Positions 17,083 to 25,868 of a DNA stretch of 64,000 nucleotides are shown here, piece by piece. A program made the translations under genes and the position numbers. Source of the DNA: Brevibacillus fortis (GTDB taxonomy: Bacteria > Bacillota > Bacilli > Brevibacillales > Brevibacillaceae); assembly GCF_003013395.1 (NCBI RefSeq), contig NZ_PXZM01000023.1, forward strand, positions 1 through 64,000, given 5' to 3'. Positions within the stretch are counted from its first letter, which is position 1; each line of letters starts with the position of its first letter. Under the pieces are notes generated by a model, which did not search any database, was not told the origin of the DNA, and worked only from the letters and a program-made list of their open reading frames with translations.

Positions 17083-17646
17083 TTAAATTTTGCCTACGAG
17101 ATCAAGGCTTGGTTTCAGTGTTTTGCCACCTTCTTGCCATTTTGCTGGGCAAACTTCACCTGGATTGTTGCGAACATATTGTGCTGCTTTGATTTTGTTG
17201 ATCAGAGCACTTGCATCACGGCCAATGCCACCTGCAGTAATCTCAACAGCTTGCACGACACCGTCTGGGTCGATGATGAATGTACCGCGATCTGCCAGAC
17301 CTTCAGCTTCGATCAATACATCGAAGTTGCGGGAGATTACATGGGAAGGATCGCCGATCATGATGTATTCTACTTTACCGATTGCTTCAGAGCTTGCGTG
17401 CCATGCTTTATGAGTGAAGTGAGTATCTGTAGAAACGGAGTAAACTTCAACACCGAGTTCTTTCAAAGTTGCATATTGGTTTTGCAGATCTTCGAGTTCA
17501 GTAGGGCAAACGAAAGTGAAGTCTGCTGGGTAGAAGCAAACTACGCTCCATTGACCTTTGAAGTTTGCTTCTGTTACTTCGAGGAATTTACCTTTTTGGA
17601 ATGCTTGTGCTTTAAAAGGCAATACTTCAGTTCCGATGAGTGACAT
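17083..17646 (-). CDS. ahpC: Alkyl hydroperoxide reductase subunit C (2-Cys peroxiredoxin)
   Basis: 187 aa that reduce H2O2 and organic hydroperoxides. The peroxidatic Cys47 lies in [14 protein letters not shown], and the resolving Cys at about 166 in GEVCPAKW, with the conserved catalytic Thr and Arg environment. It is a typical AhpC-type decameric peroxiredoxin recharged by AhpF. First gene of the ahpCF operon. The upstream region carries two PerR boxes and a TTGACT/AATAAT promoter, so induction by peroxide through PerR is expected. Confidence 0.97.
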   Translation of the reverse strand: MSLIGTEVLPFKAQAFQKGKFLEVTEANFKGQWSVVCFYPADFTFVCPTELEDLQNQYATLKELGVEVYSVSTDTHFTHKAWHASSEAIGKVEYIMIGDPSHVISRNFDVLIEAEGLADRGTFIIDPDGVVQAVEITAGGIGRDASALINKIKAAQYVRNNPGEVCPAKWQEGGKTLKPSLDLVGKI

Positions 17647-17721
17647 AGTGTTAGCTCCTTTATTGGTTATTTGTATAGTACATATTCAAAACATGCTTAA
17701 CGAGGCATGCTTGAATATAAT

Positions 17722-17781
17722 TTACAATGATTATTATTTAATAAATGATTCAGTAAGTCAAGTTTTTTATAATGATTATAA
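17722..17781 (-). promoter_or_regulatory. ahpCF promoter with two PerR boxes
   Basis: TTATAATGATTATAA (17767-17781) is an exact match to the PerR consensus. TTACAATGATTATTA (17722-17736) matches 13 of 15. On the minus strand TTGACT (17761-17756), a 17-nt spacer and AATAAT (17738-17733) form the promoter. The weaker box overlaps the -10/start region and the perfect box lies just upstream of the -35. Confidence 0.88.
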
Positions 17782-17954
17782 TGTGATAATTTTTACAAGC
17801 CATTTTCTCCATCATTTAGTATGATTCGAACGGCATAAGAGTATTCGTTTGCTGCATGGAAAATTGACGATTCGTCCGTAGAAACCGGGCGGATTGTTTT
17901 ACGTATGAAGTAAGGAGCGAATTGACAGCGTAATAAACATACAGGAGTGATGAT

Positions 17955-18446
17955 ATGCCATCTCCAATTAGCGCACCGCAAAAATGCTTGTCCAAGGATG
18001 CGTTCAAGGTACAGCTTATTACCGAGGGGATTACGGCTGTGATCGGGATTGTTATTTTGGCCGTCCTCTATTATCTAGATGATCGTTTTGCATGGAAGGA
18101 ATGGATCGGATGGGGTCTGCATGGATTGCTCGTTATCGGTGTGATCGCGACGATTTGGTCTTTTGTCGAGCCGTATTTTTTATATAAAAGCTGGCGGTAT
18201 GATATCGACGAGGATTTCTTGCAACTGAAATTCGGGGTGATCATGGAGAGACATTTCCTTGTCCCCATGACGAAAATCCAAGCAGTCTCCACAAAACAAG
18301 GACCGATTTTACGAAAGTACGGGCTGTACACCATCTCGATAAAAACAATGGGCTCCTCGCACGAAATTCCAGGACTGCCGGGGGATGTTGCTTCTCAATT
18401 AAGAGAACAGATTGCTCACTATGCAAAATTAAAGGAAGTGGAGTAG
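17955..18446 (+). CDS. PH-domain membrane protein (YdbS-like)
   Basis: 163 aa: two membrane helices (about 24-45 and 55-75) followed by a bacterial PH (bPH2) domain (about 85-155, YDIDEDFLQLKFGVIMERHFLVPMTKIQ). AGGAG lies 8 nt upstream of ATG 17955. Its stop is directly followed by a larger PH-domain membrane protein gene, reproducing the ydbS-ydbT pair of bacilli. That pair is reported to help resistance to some bacteriocin-like peptides, but here the role is only inferred. Confidence 0.82.
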   Translation: MPSPISAPQKCLSKDAFKVQLITEGITAVIGIVILAVLYYLDDRFAWKEWIGWGLHGLLVIGVIATIWSFVEPYFLYKSWRYDIDEDFLQLKFGVIMERHFLVPMTKIQAVSTKQGPILRKYGLYTISIKTMGSSHEIPGLPGDVASQLREQIAHYAKLKEVE

Positions 18447-18448
18447 TG

Positions 18449-19963
18449 ATGGAAGCAAAACGATACCATCCACTAAATATCCTTTTTGATCTCATCCTCC
18501 AGGTAAAGCATCTGTTTTTTCCTGCGCTCATTCTGTTTGTGTTCAATTATGACTCGACCAACGCATTCATTATGTACGGGAGAATTGTTTTTTACATCTA
18601 TGTAGGAGGGATGCAGGTCTATCTGGTTTTGAAATGGGTTTCGTACAAGTATAGGCTGGATGATACGTCTTTCCATCTTTACGAAGGAATTTTTACGAAG
18701 AAAAAGCAAACGATCCCATTTACCAAAATCCAAAACGTCAATCGACACACGACGTTGCTGCACCGGATTTTTAAAGTGACTTCCATCCGGTTTGAGACAG
18801 GGATGGTTGGCGATGATTCTACCGTGGAATTCGCGGTGATTTCTGTAAACGAAGCGGATCGACTAGAGGCCTACACGAAACATGCAGTGCGATTCGAAAG
18901 AGAGCTTGAAGTGGAAGGGAAAGAAGGAGACAAGTCCTCTTCGGAGGAAATCGGTACGTCGTATACCACTCCTGAGCGAATGGTTCACTTTACGCCAACG
19001 AAAAAAGAGATTATCAAGGCTTCCTTCACTTCTCTCAGCTTCCTCGGGATGATTTCGTTACTTGTATGGGCGTATTTCAAGCTCACCGAATATATCGACG
19101 TGGAGGAGCAGGTAGAAGGAATTTTTTCGTTTATTACGAGCTCGTGGACACTGATCACGCTGACAGCCGTGGGACTTCTCGTCCTATCCATCGTATTCGG
19201 CATGGTCACGACCTATATTCGTTATGGAAAATATGAGATTTCGTCGGATCACGAGCGGATTTACATTGCCAAAGGGGTCATAGAAGAAACAGCTTTTTCG
19301 ATCGCAAAAGAGAGAGTGCAAGCGATTAAAATCAAGCAATCCTTGTTAAAGCGCATGTTGGGTCTCGCTGAAGTCAAGCTGACGGTTGTCGGCGGGGATA
19401 GTGATTCGGATAAGGATAAACAGGATGTCAGCTCGCTCTATCCATTTTTACCGGTCAAGCGTGCGTATGAGATGATTGCAGAAATATTGCCTGCGTATGA
19501 AGTGACGGAAGAAATGACGAGTCTCCCCCAAAAATCGTTATGGGCTCGCTTGGTCAGATCGAGCTGGATTTGGATCATAGGCACAGGTGCGCTTTACTAC
19601 TTCCAGCCGAATATTTGGGGGTGGGAGCAAGCGTGGTGGGTCATCTCCATTGCTTTGACGCTGTTCGTCCTGGTCTTCGAGGTCATTGAATTTTATAACA
19701 CGCGATACACATTGAATGATCACTTCATTCAGTTCCAAACAGGGAGCCTAACCACGACTTTATTTGTGTCAAAACGAGAGAAGATCATAGAGGTCAACGT
19801 CAAAAGAGACCTACTTCAAAAGCAGCTAGGTCTCGCTTCCATCAAAACGACCAATCGTGCTAAACCAGTGAGTCATAAAGGGGTAACAGATGTACCGATA
19901 GAGTTAGCGGAAGGGTTTTATCATTGGTATATGGGACGTAGAAAAGAGATCAAGGTAGAGTAG
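18449..19963 (+). CDS. Multi-PH-domain membrane protein (YdbT-like)
   Basis: About 504 aa starting at ATG 18449 (or GTG 18446, which overlaps the previous stop). It contains pairs of membrane helices, each followed by a bPH2 domain: one near 65-150 (YRLDDTSFHLYEGIFTKK), a second near 255-345 (YEISSDHERIYIAKGVIEET), and a third near 415-495 (YTLNDHFIQFQTGSLTTT). The three repeats are diverged copies of the single unit in the upstream partner, so the two probably form one membrane complex. No enzymatic motif is visible. Confidence 0.82.
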   Translation: MEAKRYHPLNILFDLILQVKHLFFPALILFVFNYDSTNAFIMYGRIVFYIYVGGMQVYLVLKWVSYKYRLDDTSFHLYEGIFTKKKQTIPFTKIQNVNRHTTLLHRIFKVTSIRFETGMVGDDSTVEFAVISVNEADRLEAYTKHAVRFERELEVEGKEGDKSSSEEIGTSYTTPERMVHFTPTKKEIIKASFTSLSFLGMISLLVWAYFKLTEYIDVEEQVEGIFSFITSSWTLITLTAVGLLVLSIVFGMVTTYIRYGKYEISSDHERIYIAKGVIEETAFSIAKERVQAIKIKQSLLKRMLGLAEVKLTVVGGDSDSDKDKQDVSSLYPFLPVKRAYEMIAEILPAYEVTEEMTSLPQKSLWARLVRSSWIWIIGTGALYYFQPNIWGWEQAWWVISIALTLFVLVFEVIEFYNTRYTLNDHFIQFQTGSLTTTLFVSKREKIIEVNVKRDLLQKQLGLASIKTTNRAKPVSHKGVTDVPIELAEGFYHWYMGRRKEIKVE

Positions 19964-19980
19964 AATAGAAGAAGAGGGGG

Positions 19981-20014
19981 CGTAGAAGGAAAAGTTGAAT
20001 CTTTTCCCTCTACG
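19981..20014. terminator. Hairpin between convergent genes
   Basis: CGTAGAAGGAAAAG (19981-19994) pairs with CTTTTCCCTCTACG (20001-20014) with a single mismatch and a 6-nt loop. The right arm contains the stop codon of the minus-strand VOC gene. T-runs are poor, so termination is likely but not certain. Confidence 0.5.
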
Positions 20015-20402
20015 TTCTTGTGCTTTCAAACAGCTCCAGCCACTCTCCATCCGGACCTTTGAAAAACATATAGCGCGAGCCGTTCGGCAGTGTGGTTATT
20101 TCCTGATCAATAAAGGATACATGCAGCTGCTTCAAGCGTTCGATTTCAGCTTCCAGGTTGTCCACAGCAAACGCTAGGTGGTGGACCTTGCCCTCGACCG
20201 GCAGCGAATCGTTATATCCATGAATGAGCTCCAGTTCTGTCTCTGTGCTTCCCGGAAATCCAAGAAAAGCAAGGGTAATGATCCCGTTGGTATGCGCGAG
20301 CTTTCCTTTGAGCTCCATCCCAATCACTTCGGTGTAAAAAGCAATAGAGGCCTCCAAATCTTTTACCATCAAACCCACATGCTCCAGCTTTTTGATCGCC
20401 AT
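20010..20402 (-). CDS. VOC family protein (glyoxalase I-like)
   Basis: 130 aa. It has the classic pattern KKLEHVGLMVKDLEASIAFYTEVIGME, with His and downstream Glu in metal positions (TELELIHGYN; VHHLAFAVDNLE; GEWLELFES). These four ligands (H, E, H, E) match the metal set of glyoxalase I/methylmalonyl-CoA epimerase-like VOC enzymes, so unlike the two VOC proteins at 7417-8285 this one looks catalytically equipped. No neighbouring pathway genes clarify the substrate. Confidence 0.85.
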   Translation of the reverse strand: MAIKKLEHVGLMVKDLEASIAFYTEVIGMELKGKLAHTNGIITLAFLGFPGSTETELELIHGYNDSLPVEGKVHHLAFAVDNLEAEIERLKQLHVSFIDQEITTLPNGSRYMFFKGPDGEWLELFESTRT

Positions 20403-20430
20403 CTCATTTCGTTCCTTTCCTCAGGGTTTT

Positions 20431-21291
20431 TTACTTGCTCGAGTATTGATGGAGTGTCCCTGTTTGCTTCAAATGGTTATAAAATCGGTGCAAAATGGTG
20501 ACAGCCTCTGCGCGAGTCAGCATTTCTCTACCCTCAAACTTGCCGTTCCATGCAGTCATGATTCCTGTTTTTTGCAAGAGAGCGAGGTTGGTTGCCATGA
20601 TTCCGCTGTAGTCATCCGTAAACAATATTTCATTGCCATCTTGGCCAAAGAGAAGCGGATAAAGGATGTTTGTCTGGTCTTTCCCATCTTCGCTGTATCG
20701 ACCATCTTCTTGGAAAAAATCTTCAGGCGAGTTTGGGCCAAATGAATACGGACTCAGAATGATGGGAATATCCCGTATGGCAGAAAGGATTTGTAAGACG
20801 TCTGTAGCTGGAATGTCTTGGTTATGTAACATGAAGACGGGCAGGACGTTTGCAGCCCCAATTCGATTTAGTTTCGTGTCCGGGAAAAATATGTAGCCAG
20901 CGGACGAATAGGTTACAGCGTTCCACCAGTCTCTTGTGACGATCGAGCTGATCTCCGTGTACGCCCAGTGATTTTTGGGCACGTCGGCAAATTTGTCTAT
21001 ATGGTAATTGCTATAGTCTGTCTTTTGATTTGCCTTGTACGGTCTGTAACGATCAAACAGGCGATAGATCATGACGGTCATTTCTGCTTTGTCGACCAAT
21101 CTGTCAGGCTGGAAGCGGCCATCTGGATAACCACTCACCACACCCTTATCTACCATGAAGGAGATCGAATTCATGGCCCAGCCGTATTTCTTCGGATCGA
21201 CATCGGTAAATTTCGGTGCAGCATGAGCAGCCGCAGGATAAATGCCAGATAACCCCAGAATGATTGCAAGTAACACCGTGATGACTTTCAT
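20431..21291 (-). CDS. Secreted S-layer-homology (SLH) domain protein
   Basis: 286 aa with a Sec signal peptide (about 1-24, cleavage near A-H-A). SLH motif 1 is FTDVDPKKYGWAMNSISFMVDKG...PDGRFQPDRLVDKAEMTVMIYRLF (about 28-80). A second begins FADVPKNHWAYTEISSI (about 113), and a third, mostly the end, is GIMTAWNGKFEGREMLTRAEAVTILHRF (about 245-275). SLH triplets bind pyruvylated secondary cell-wall polymer, so it should be surface-attached. The middle (about 150-235) shows no known domain. Compact for an SLH protein; it may be all anchor. Confidence 0.85.
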   Translation of the reverse strand: MKVITVLLAIILGLSGIYPAAAHAAPKFTDVDPKKYGWAMNSISFMVDKGVVSGYPDGRFQPDRLVDKAEMTVMIYRLFDRYRPYKANQKTDYSNYHIDKFADVPKNHWAYTEISSIVTRDWWNAVTYSSAGYIFFPDTKLNRIGAANVLPVFMLHNQDIPATDVLQILSAIRDIPIILSPYSFGPNSPEDFFQEDGRYSEDGKDQTNILYPLLFGQDGNEILFTDDYSGIMATNLALLQKTGIMTAWNGKFEGREMLTRAEAVTILHRFYNHLKQTGTLHQYSSK

Positions 21292-21328
21292 AATACTCTC
21301 CTCTCTTTTTTCAATGAAATTGTAAAGA

Positions 21329-22159
21329 TTATCCTTCTAGTATACTATCCGGTGCTGGAAAAGGAAGGTGTTCTGCAAGAACAGATGTGACGATATGCAG
21401 GGAGTCAAACTCACCAGTAGAAGCCGCGATGATCAGCGGTTTTGATGGAAACATGCGAGTGTTTATTTCTTGGGAGGATAACCCTTGGCTATACAGATGC
21501 AGGATTTCTCCAGAGAGATTCTCCAAATGCTCCAGCTTTTGCTGCAAGCGTGTTTTCCCATCCGGATGATATCCCGAATGAGCGCAAAAGATCGACTGGA
21601 AGTCATAAGTGAGCACCGCACGAAGGGAATTCATCAAGGTGGGGATCGATTCTTCTCGTAAAATGACCTTCGTTTTCACACCCATGAAAAGATCGCCGCA
21701 GAACAAGCGACCAGTACTTTCGTCCAGCAAGGCTACATGGTCATGGGCATGGCCGGGTGAATAAAGCACTTTCCATTCGAGGGAGCGGGAGTGATGGACG
21801 TCACCCAAAGGTTGGGCCACAAACGGATCGCGAATCCCCCAAGTAATCTTACGGTAGAAAGGGTACTGTGCTTTTTGGGAGCAAATGTCTAGTCCTTTTT
21901 CGTGAATCAACAGAGGAACCTGCTTGTGCTGGGCAATCCACGAGGCGGTACCGACATGGTCTTCGTGGCTATGCGTCAATACAACGGAATCAAAAGAGGC
22001 TTCATGGAACCTGTGAATGAGAGCTTGCTCGAGGACTTTCGGGCCAGTATCAACCAGCATGCCATCCGTTACATAAACATAAATCGCTGATTCCCAATCC
22101 CCTACGCGAACAATCCCTTCCAGACATGTTACGTCTTCGTGGTGATGAATGTGGATCAT
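21329..22159 (-). CDS. MBL-fold metallo-hydrolase
   Basis: 276 aa from ATG 22159, set by GGGAGGTG upstream; the frame to 22216 would run through the operator-like region. It carries the canonical H-x-H-x-D-H motif (VVLTHSHEDHVGTASW, about 77-92), a PGHAHDHVALLD His-ligand segment, CGDLFMG with the bridging Asp, and FCAHSGYH with the last His. The C-terminal about 60 residues are helical, like the dimerisation tail of YflN/quorum-quenching-lactonase relatives. The promoter region has a FadR-like operator, suggesting a link to acyl-CoA metabolism, which is inference. Confidence 0.86.
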   Translation of the reverse strand: MIHIHHHEDVTCLEGIVRVGDWESAIYVYVTDGMLVDTGPKVLEQALIHRFHEASFDSVVLTHSHEDHVGTASWIAQHKQVPLLIHEKGLDICSQKAQYPFYRKITWGIRDPFVAQPLGDVHHSRSLEWKVLYSPGHAHDHVALLDESTGRLFCGDLFMGVKTKVILREESIPTLMNSLRAVLTYDFQSIFCAHSGYHPDGKTRLQQKLEHLENLSGEILHLYSQGLSSQEINTRMFPSKPLIIAASTGEFDSLHIVTSVLAEHLPFPAPDSILEG

Positions 22160-22187
22160 ACCGTACACCTCCCATCGTGATGGAATC

Positions 22188-22215
22188 ATTATACTATTGA
22201 ATGAGTATTCAGTCA
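22188..22215 (-). promoter_or_regulatory. Promoter with FadR-like operator
   Basis: TGAATGAGTATTCAGTCA (22198-22215) matches 16 of 18 positions of the FadR (YsiA) box of bacilli, TGAATGAMTANTCATTCA as I recall it. On the minus strand a perfect -10 TATAAT (22193-22188) lies just downstream, so the operator overlaps the -35 and spacer of the MBL-hydrolase promoter. Confidence 0.5.
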
Positions 22216-22313
22216 TTTTCGTTTACAAAATTCATCCTAATGTGATCCGTACTCATCCTGTACCGTAGTATCGTGTATGATGGTAAGGATGATTGCTCGT
22301 ATGAGGTGAAAAC

Positions 22314-24815
22314 ATGAATGCATTGCCAATAGATGAAATATTGCCAGAGCTGGTAAACACGCTGCGCAAAGAGACAAACGCAGTGTTGGTCGCTGCTCCG
22401 GGTGCGGGGAAGACGACGCGGGTACCACTGGCATTGCGTGAGGAAGCTTGGTTACATAATCGCAAAATTGTGATGCTGGTCCCACGCCGACTGGCAGCAC
22501 GCCAAGCTGCTGCCTACATGGCTGCCTTGCTGGGTGAAGAAGTTGGACAAACGGTCGGATATCGGGTCAAGCGTGAATCAAGGGTAGGTGCAGGAACGCG
22601 GATTGAAGTGATTACAGAAGGGATTTTAACGAGAATGCTACAGGATGATCCGGAGCTGTCAGATGTCGGTCTTGTTATTTTCGACGAGTTCCACGAACGG
22701 AATTTGCACGCGGATTTAGGGCTAGCCCTTAGTCTACAGGCACAAAGCTTGTTCCGGGAAGACCTGCGAATTCTCGTGATGTCCGCTACGCTCGACGCCG
22801 AGCCTGTGTCAGCCTTGATGGGGAATGCTCCCGTAGTCAGTAGTAAAGGCAGGATGTTTCCAGTGGAGACGTACTTTTTGACCACCCCGATGGAGGGACG
22901 TCTGGAGGAAGCGGTTGTCCAGTTGATCTTCCAAGCGATGAGAAAAGAAGAGGGCGATTTGCTCGTCTTTTTACCTGGAGCCAAAGAAATTCACCGAGTG
23001 CAAGATTTGCTCGAACAAAGCGGTGTAGTCTCGAATATCCGGATTGCGCCTCTTTACGGAAATTTGTCGCAGGAGGAACAAGATAAAGCGATCCAGCCTG
23101 GGAAAACAGGCGAGCGCAAAATTGTCCTCGCTACCTCTATTGCCGAGACGAGCCTAACTGTCGAGGGGGTTCGCATCGTGATTGATAGTGGATTAAAACG
23201 AGTCCCGCGATTCTCTCCACGAACAGGGATGACGAGGCTTGAGACAGCAAAGGTATCGAAGGCATCGGCTGATCAACGCCGAGGAAGGGCTGGACGGCTT
23301 GCACCCGGGGTCTGCTATCGACTATGGACCGAGCAAGAGGATCGCATGCTCATTCCACAGCAGGCACCTGAGATCATGGAAGCGGATCTGACTGTGCTCG
23401 CTTTGGAGCTGGCTCTGTGGGGAGTCGGGGCGCCGGAAGAGCTGGATTGGCTGAATTCCCCGCCGAAGGCAGCGATGGCGCAGGCTCAAGAGCTCCTGTT
23501 TCAGCTGGGAGCATTAGATGAGCGGAAGCAGATTACACCACATGGACGAGTACTGGCTGGGATGGGTGTGCATCCGAGGTTAGGGCACATGATTCAGAAA
23601 GCAAATGAGCTGGGGGAAGGTGAACTGGCTTGCGAGCTGGCTGTCCTCTTGGAAGAACGAGATATTGTGCGGGGGCGCCAAGCGTCAGCAGATGCGGATA
23701 TGCGCACGCGTGTTGAACTGCTTCGTCAGGTAGCCAACAAACAGAGTAGTGCAGTGGAGCTTCCGATTGATGTAGGGGCATGCAGAAGACTCTGGAATGA
23801 GGCGGCGCATTTCAAACGGGTATGGGTAAACAAGCCTAATAACACTTCCACTCGTACAGAAACGACGGGAAGACTGCTGGCGTTTGCGTATCCAGACCGG
23901 ATTGCCCAGCGAAGGGCAGATGGACGTTATTTGCTTCGCAATGGGCGTGGGGCGGCTTTTTCTGTACAGCAACCACTAGCTGCTTCACCGTATATTGTGG
24001 CAGCAGAACTCGATGACCACGGTGCAGACAGTCGGATATTACTGGCGGCTAACGTGGAAGAAAGCGAGCTGTTGAATGACTGTGCGATGCAGATTACCGA
24101 GCGAATGAACGTATGGTGGGAGCATACAGCAGGGGCAGTTCGCAGTCGCAAGCAAAAGCGGTTGGGAGCGATCTTGTTAGCGGATTCACCTGCGGAGGCT
24201 TCGCCAGACACGATGTTAACAGCGTTCTTGGAAGGGATAAAAGAAGAAGGATTGGAGATTTTGCCGTGGAATCGGCAGGCGAGACAGTATCGGGAGCGTT
24301 TGATGTTTATGGCCCGTCTGGAGGAAGGCTGGCCGAATGTGGATGAAGAGGCACTGCTTGCTTCCTTGGAGGAATGGCTCGCTCCCCATGTGTATGGTTT
24401 CAAAAGAAAGGAAGACCTGCAGTCGCTATCAGTGACGACGATTCTGGAAAGTATGCTCTCATGGGAGCAACGCAGACAATTGGACGAATACGCTCCGACT
24501 CATGTGATTGTCCCGAGCGGTTCCAAAATTCCTGTTGATTACAGCGATCCAGCCGCACCGGTGCTTTCCGTCCGGCTACAGGAGCTGTTTGGGTGGCAAG
24601 ATTCTCCGCGAATAGGCAAAGGCAGAGTACCACTGACACTGCACCTGCTTTCTCCAGCTCATCGCCCAGTACAAGTGACACGGGACTTGGCGAGCTTTTG
24701 GGCACATGCGTATTTTGAAGTGAAAAAAGATTTGAAGGGCCGTTATCCCAAACATTATTGGCCGGATGATCCGCTAGCTGCCATTCCGACAAATCGGACG
24801 CGTCCACGTAACTAA
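22314..24815 (+). CDS. hrpB: ATP-dependent DExH helicase HrpB
   Basis: 833 aa. Motif I is APGAGKTTRVPLAL (about 24-37), motif II DEFHERN (about 123-129), motif III SATLDAEP, motif V TSIAETSLTVEGV and motif VI DQRRGRAGRLAPGVCYRLW. The HA2 region follows. The C-terminal about 130 residues are the HrpB-specific domain, ending with a D-Y-S-D-P segment and HLLSPAHRPVQVTRDLASFW. Length and order match full HrpB. The family is an RNA/DNA helicase of uncertain role, best known in proteobacteria. AGGTG precedes ATG 22314. It appears monocistronic. Confidence 0.93.
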   Translation: MNALPIDEILPELVNTLRKETNAVLVAAPGAGKTTRVPLALREEAWLHNRKIVMLVPRRLAARQAAAYMAALLGEEVGQTVGYRVKRESRVGAGTRIEVITEGILTRMLQDDPELSDVGLVIFDEFHERNLHADLGLALSLQAQSLFREDLRILVMSATLDAEPVSALMGNAPVVSSKGRMFPVETYFLTTPMEGRLEEAVVQLIFQAMRKEEGDLLVFLPGAKEIHRVQDLLEQSGVVSNIRIAPLYGNLSQEEQDKAIQPGKTGERKIVLATSIAETSLTVEGVRIVIDSGLKRVPRFSPRTGMTRLETAKVSKASADQRRGRAGRLAPGVCYRLWTEQEDRMLIPQQAPEIMEADLTVLALELALWGVGAPEELDWLNSPPKAAMAQAQELLFQLGALDERKQITPHGRVLAGMGVHPRLGHMIQKANELGEGELACELAVLLEERDIVRGRQASADADMRTRVELLRQVANKQSSAVELPIDVGACRRLWNEAAHFKRVWVNKPNNTSTRTETTGRLLAFAYPDRIAQRRADGRYLLRNGRGAAFSVQQPLAASPYIVAAELDDHGADSRILLAANVEESELLNDCAMQITERMNVWWEHTAGAVRSRKQKRLGAILLADSPAEASPDTMLTAFLEGIKEEGLEILPWNRQARQYRERLMFMARLEEGWPNVDEEALLASLEEWLAPHVYGFKRKEDLQSLSVTTILESMLSWEQRRQLDEYAPTHVIVPSGSKIPVDYSDPAAPVLSVRLQELFGWQDSPRIGKGRVPLTLHLLSPAHRPVQVTRDLASFWAHAYFEVKKDLKGRYPKHYWPDDPLAAIPTNRTRPRN

Positions 24816-24990
24816 TTCGATTCGGATTGCTAGGTATATTCGGGCATAGAGGAAGGGCTTGGCGTCAGGTGAAATTTCCCATTTTGCTAGTTCCATGTTC
24901 GTGAGTCGTGTCGATTGTGAAACCTTCTTCGTGGTCGGGCACGTCAGGAATATACCGTGAATCACGTACTACCCCCTCTACTTCTCTTAG

Positions 24991-25020
24991 GCTGCCTGTT
25001 AATCAGGCGGTCTTTTTTTT
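24991..25020 (+). terminator. Terminator downstream of hrpB
   Basis: CTGCCTG (24992-24998) pairs with CAGGCGG (25004-25010; one G-T pair), followed by TCTTTTTTTT on the + strand. Confidence 0.75.
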
Positions 25021-25021
25021 G

Positions 25022-25058
25022 GAAGAAAAAAAGGGTGCCGCTACTGCTGCGCCCTTTC
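25022..25058 (-). terminator. Terminator downstream of bluB
   Basis: On the minus strand AAAGGGCGC and GCACCCTTT form a stem with one internal mismatch, followed by TTTTTTCTTCC. It ends the bluB transcript 20 nt beyond its stop. Confidence 0.78.
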
Positions 25059-25077
25059 TTTCGTATAGGATCAAGGT

Positions 25078-25731
25078 TTACGCTTTGTTTCCCCACTGCT
25101 CTCGATAAATCAATTGTTGCAAGTCCTCGCGTTGTCTCCATTGGTGCAGCTCCAAGAGCGGACGTTCCGGATAATGATCTGTGTAGCCAATCGACAGCAA
25201 TGCGACAGGATCGATATGTGGCGGGATGTTCAAGATACGACGTACGTCTGCCTTCTTGTAAAAGCTGACCCAGCCCATCGCCAAATCTTCTGCGTATGCA
25301 GCCAGCCACATGTTTTGGATTGCACAGCTGACAGACATAATATCTGTTTCCGGGATGGAATTGCGTCCGAGTACATGGTCTCCGCCACGAGTAGGATCAC
25401 AAGTGACACAGATAGTGACGGGTGCTTCCTTGATCCCTTGAATTTTCAACTCTAAAAAGGTCGATTCTCTTCCTGTTCCTTCATAGTGGATGGCAAGTGC
25501 CCGGCGTTCTTTATCCGCACATTCTGCGAGAGCTTGTTTGGTTGCGTCGTCTTCCACTAGGACAAAATTCCAAGGCTGCATGAATCCGACAGAGGGCGCA
25601 TGGTGGGCAGCAGCCAAGATCATGGCAAGTTTTTCCGGGGCGACAGGATCTTGGCGAAAGCTACGAATATCGCGACGGTTGCTAATGGCCTTATACAAGC
25701 CGTTTTTTTCTTCCGCGCTCAAGCGTTTCAT
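25078..25731 (-). CDS. bluB: 5,6-dimethylbenzimidazole synthase
   Basis: 217 aa of the nitroreductase fold, BluB branch. This enzyme breaks down FMNH2 with O2 to make dimethylbenzimidazole, the lower ligand of B12. Visible marks are the N-terminal RRDIRSFRQDPV with FMN-phosphate-binding Arg residues, HHAPSVGFMQPWNF, and the conserved MGWVSFYKKADVRRILNIPPHIDPVALLSIGYTDHYPERPLLE C-terminal region that separates BluB from ordinary nitroreductases. No other cobalamin genes adjoin it and I see no cobalamin riboswitch in its 137-nt upstream gap. Confidence 0.92.
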   Translation of the reverse strand: MKRLSAEEKNGLYKAISNRRDIRSFRQDPVAPEKLAMILAAAHHAPSVGFMQPWNFVLVEDDATKQALAECADKERRALAIHYEGTGRESTFLELKIQGIKEAPVTICVTCDPTRGGDHVLGRNSIPETDIMSVSCAIQNMWLAAYAEDLAMGWVSFYKKADVRRILNIPPHIDPVALLSIGYTDHYPERPLLELHQWRQREDLQQLIYREQWGNKA

Positions 25732-25804
25732 GAGAAAACCTCCTTAATTGCTTTTACGTTCTCTTTATTTTACTGATAAAGTATGCTTCCTTCCAGACAT
25801 CTGC

Positions 25805-25832
25805 TTGACATATTCATGTCCTACGCTAATGG
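25805..25832 (+). promoter_or_regulatory. Probable promoter of the two-component operon
   Basis: TTGACA (25805-25810) is a perfect -35, followed after 16 nt by TAATGG (25827-25832), a weak -10. It precedes the GGGGAGAGAG ribosome site of the response-regulator gene. Confidence 0.4.
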
Positions 25833-25868
25833 GGAGATAGTCCGAGCAGAGGGGAGAGAGTACGAAGA

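Larger units (their letters stand above)
24816..25077. other. Intergenic region between hrpB and bluB
   Basis: No supported gene. GGTATATTC (24833-24841) is the exact complement of GAATATACC (24948-24956), so the segment between can close into a long loop. A minus-strand 63-codon frame (24774-24965) has GAGGGGGTAG before a GTG but overlaps hrpB and shows no family features. Two terminators follow at 24991 and 25022. Confidence 0.45.

Noticed and set aside
16747-17643. A 298-codon + strand frame opposite ahpC and the ahpF start
   Set aside because: It is the mirror of two well-supported genes, has no ribosome site and no domain features; its length follows from codon bias on the other strand.
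24774-24965. A 63-codon minus-strand frame between hrpB and bluB
   Set aside because: It has a fair ribosome site but overlaps the end of hrpB and shows no domain; kept only as a note.
25732-25868. A cobalamin riboswitch before bluB
   Set aside because: The 137-nt gap is too short for the full fold and no B12-box-like sequence is visible.
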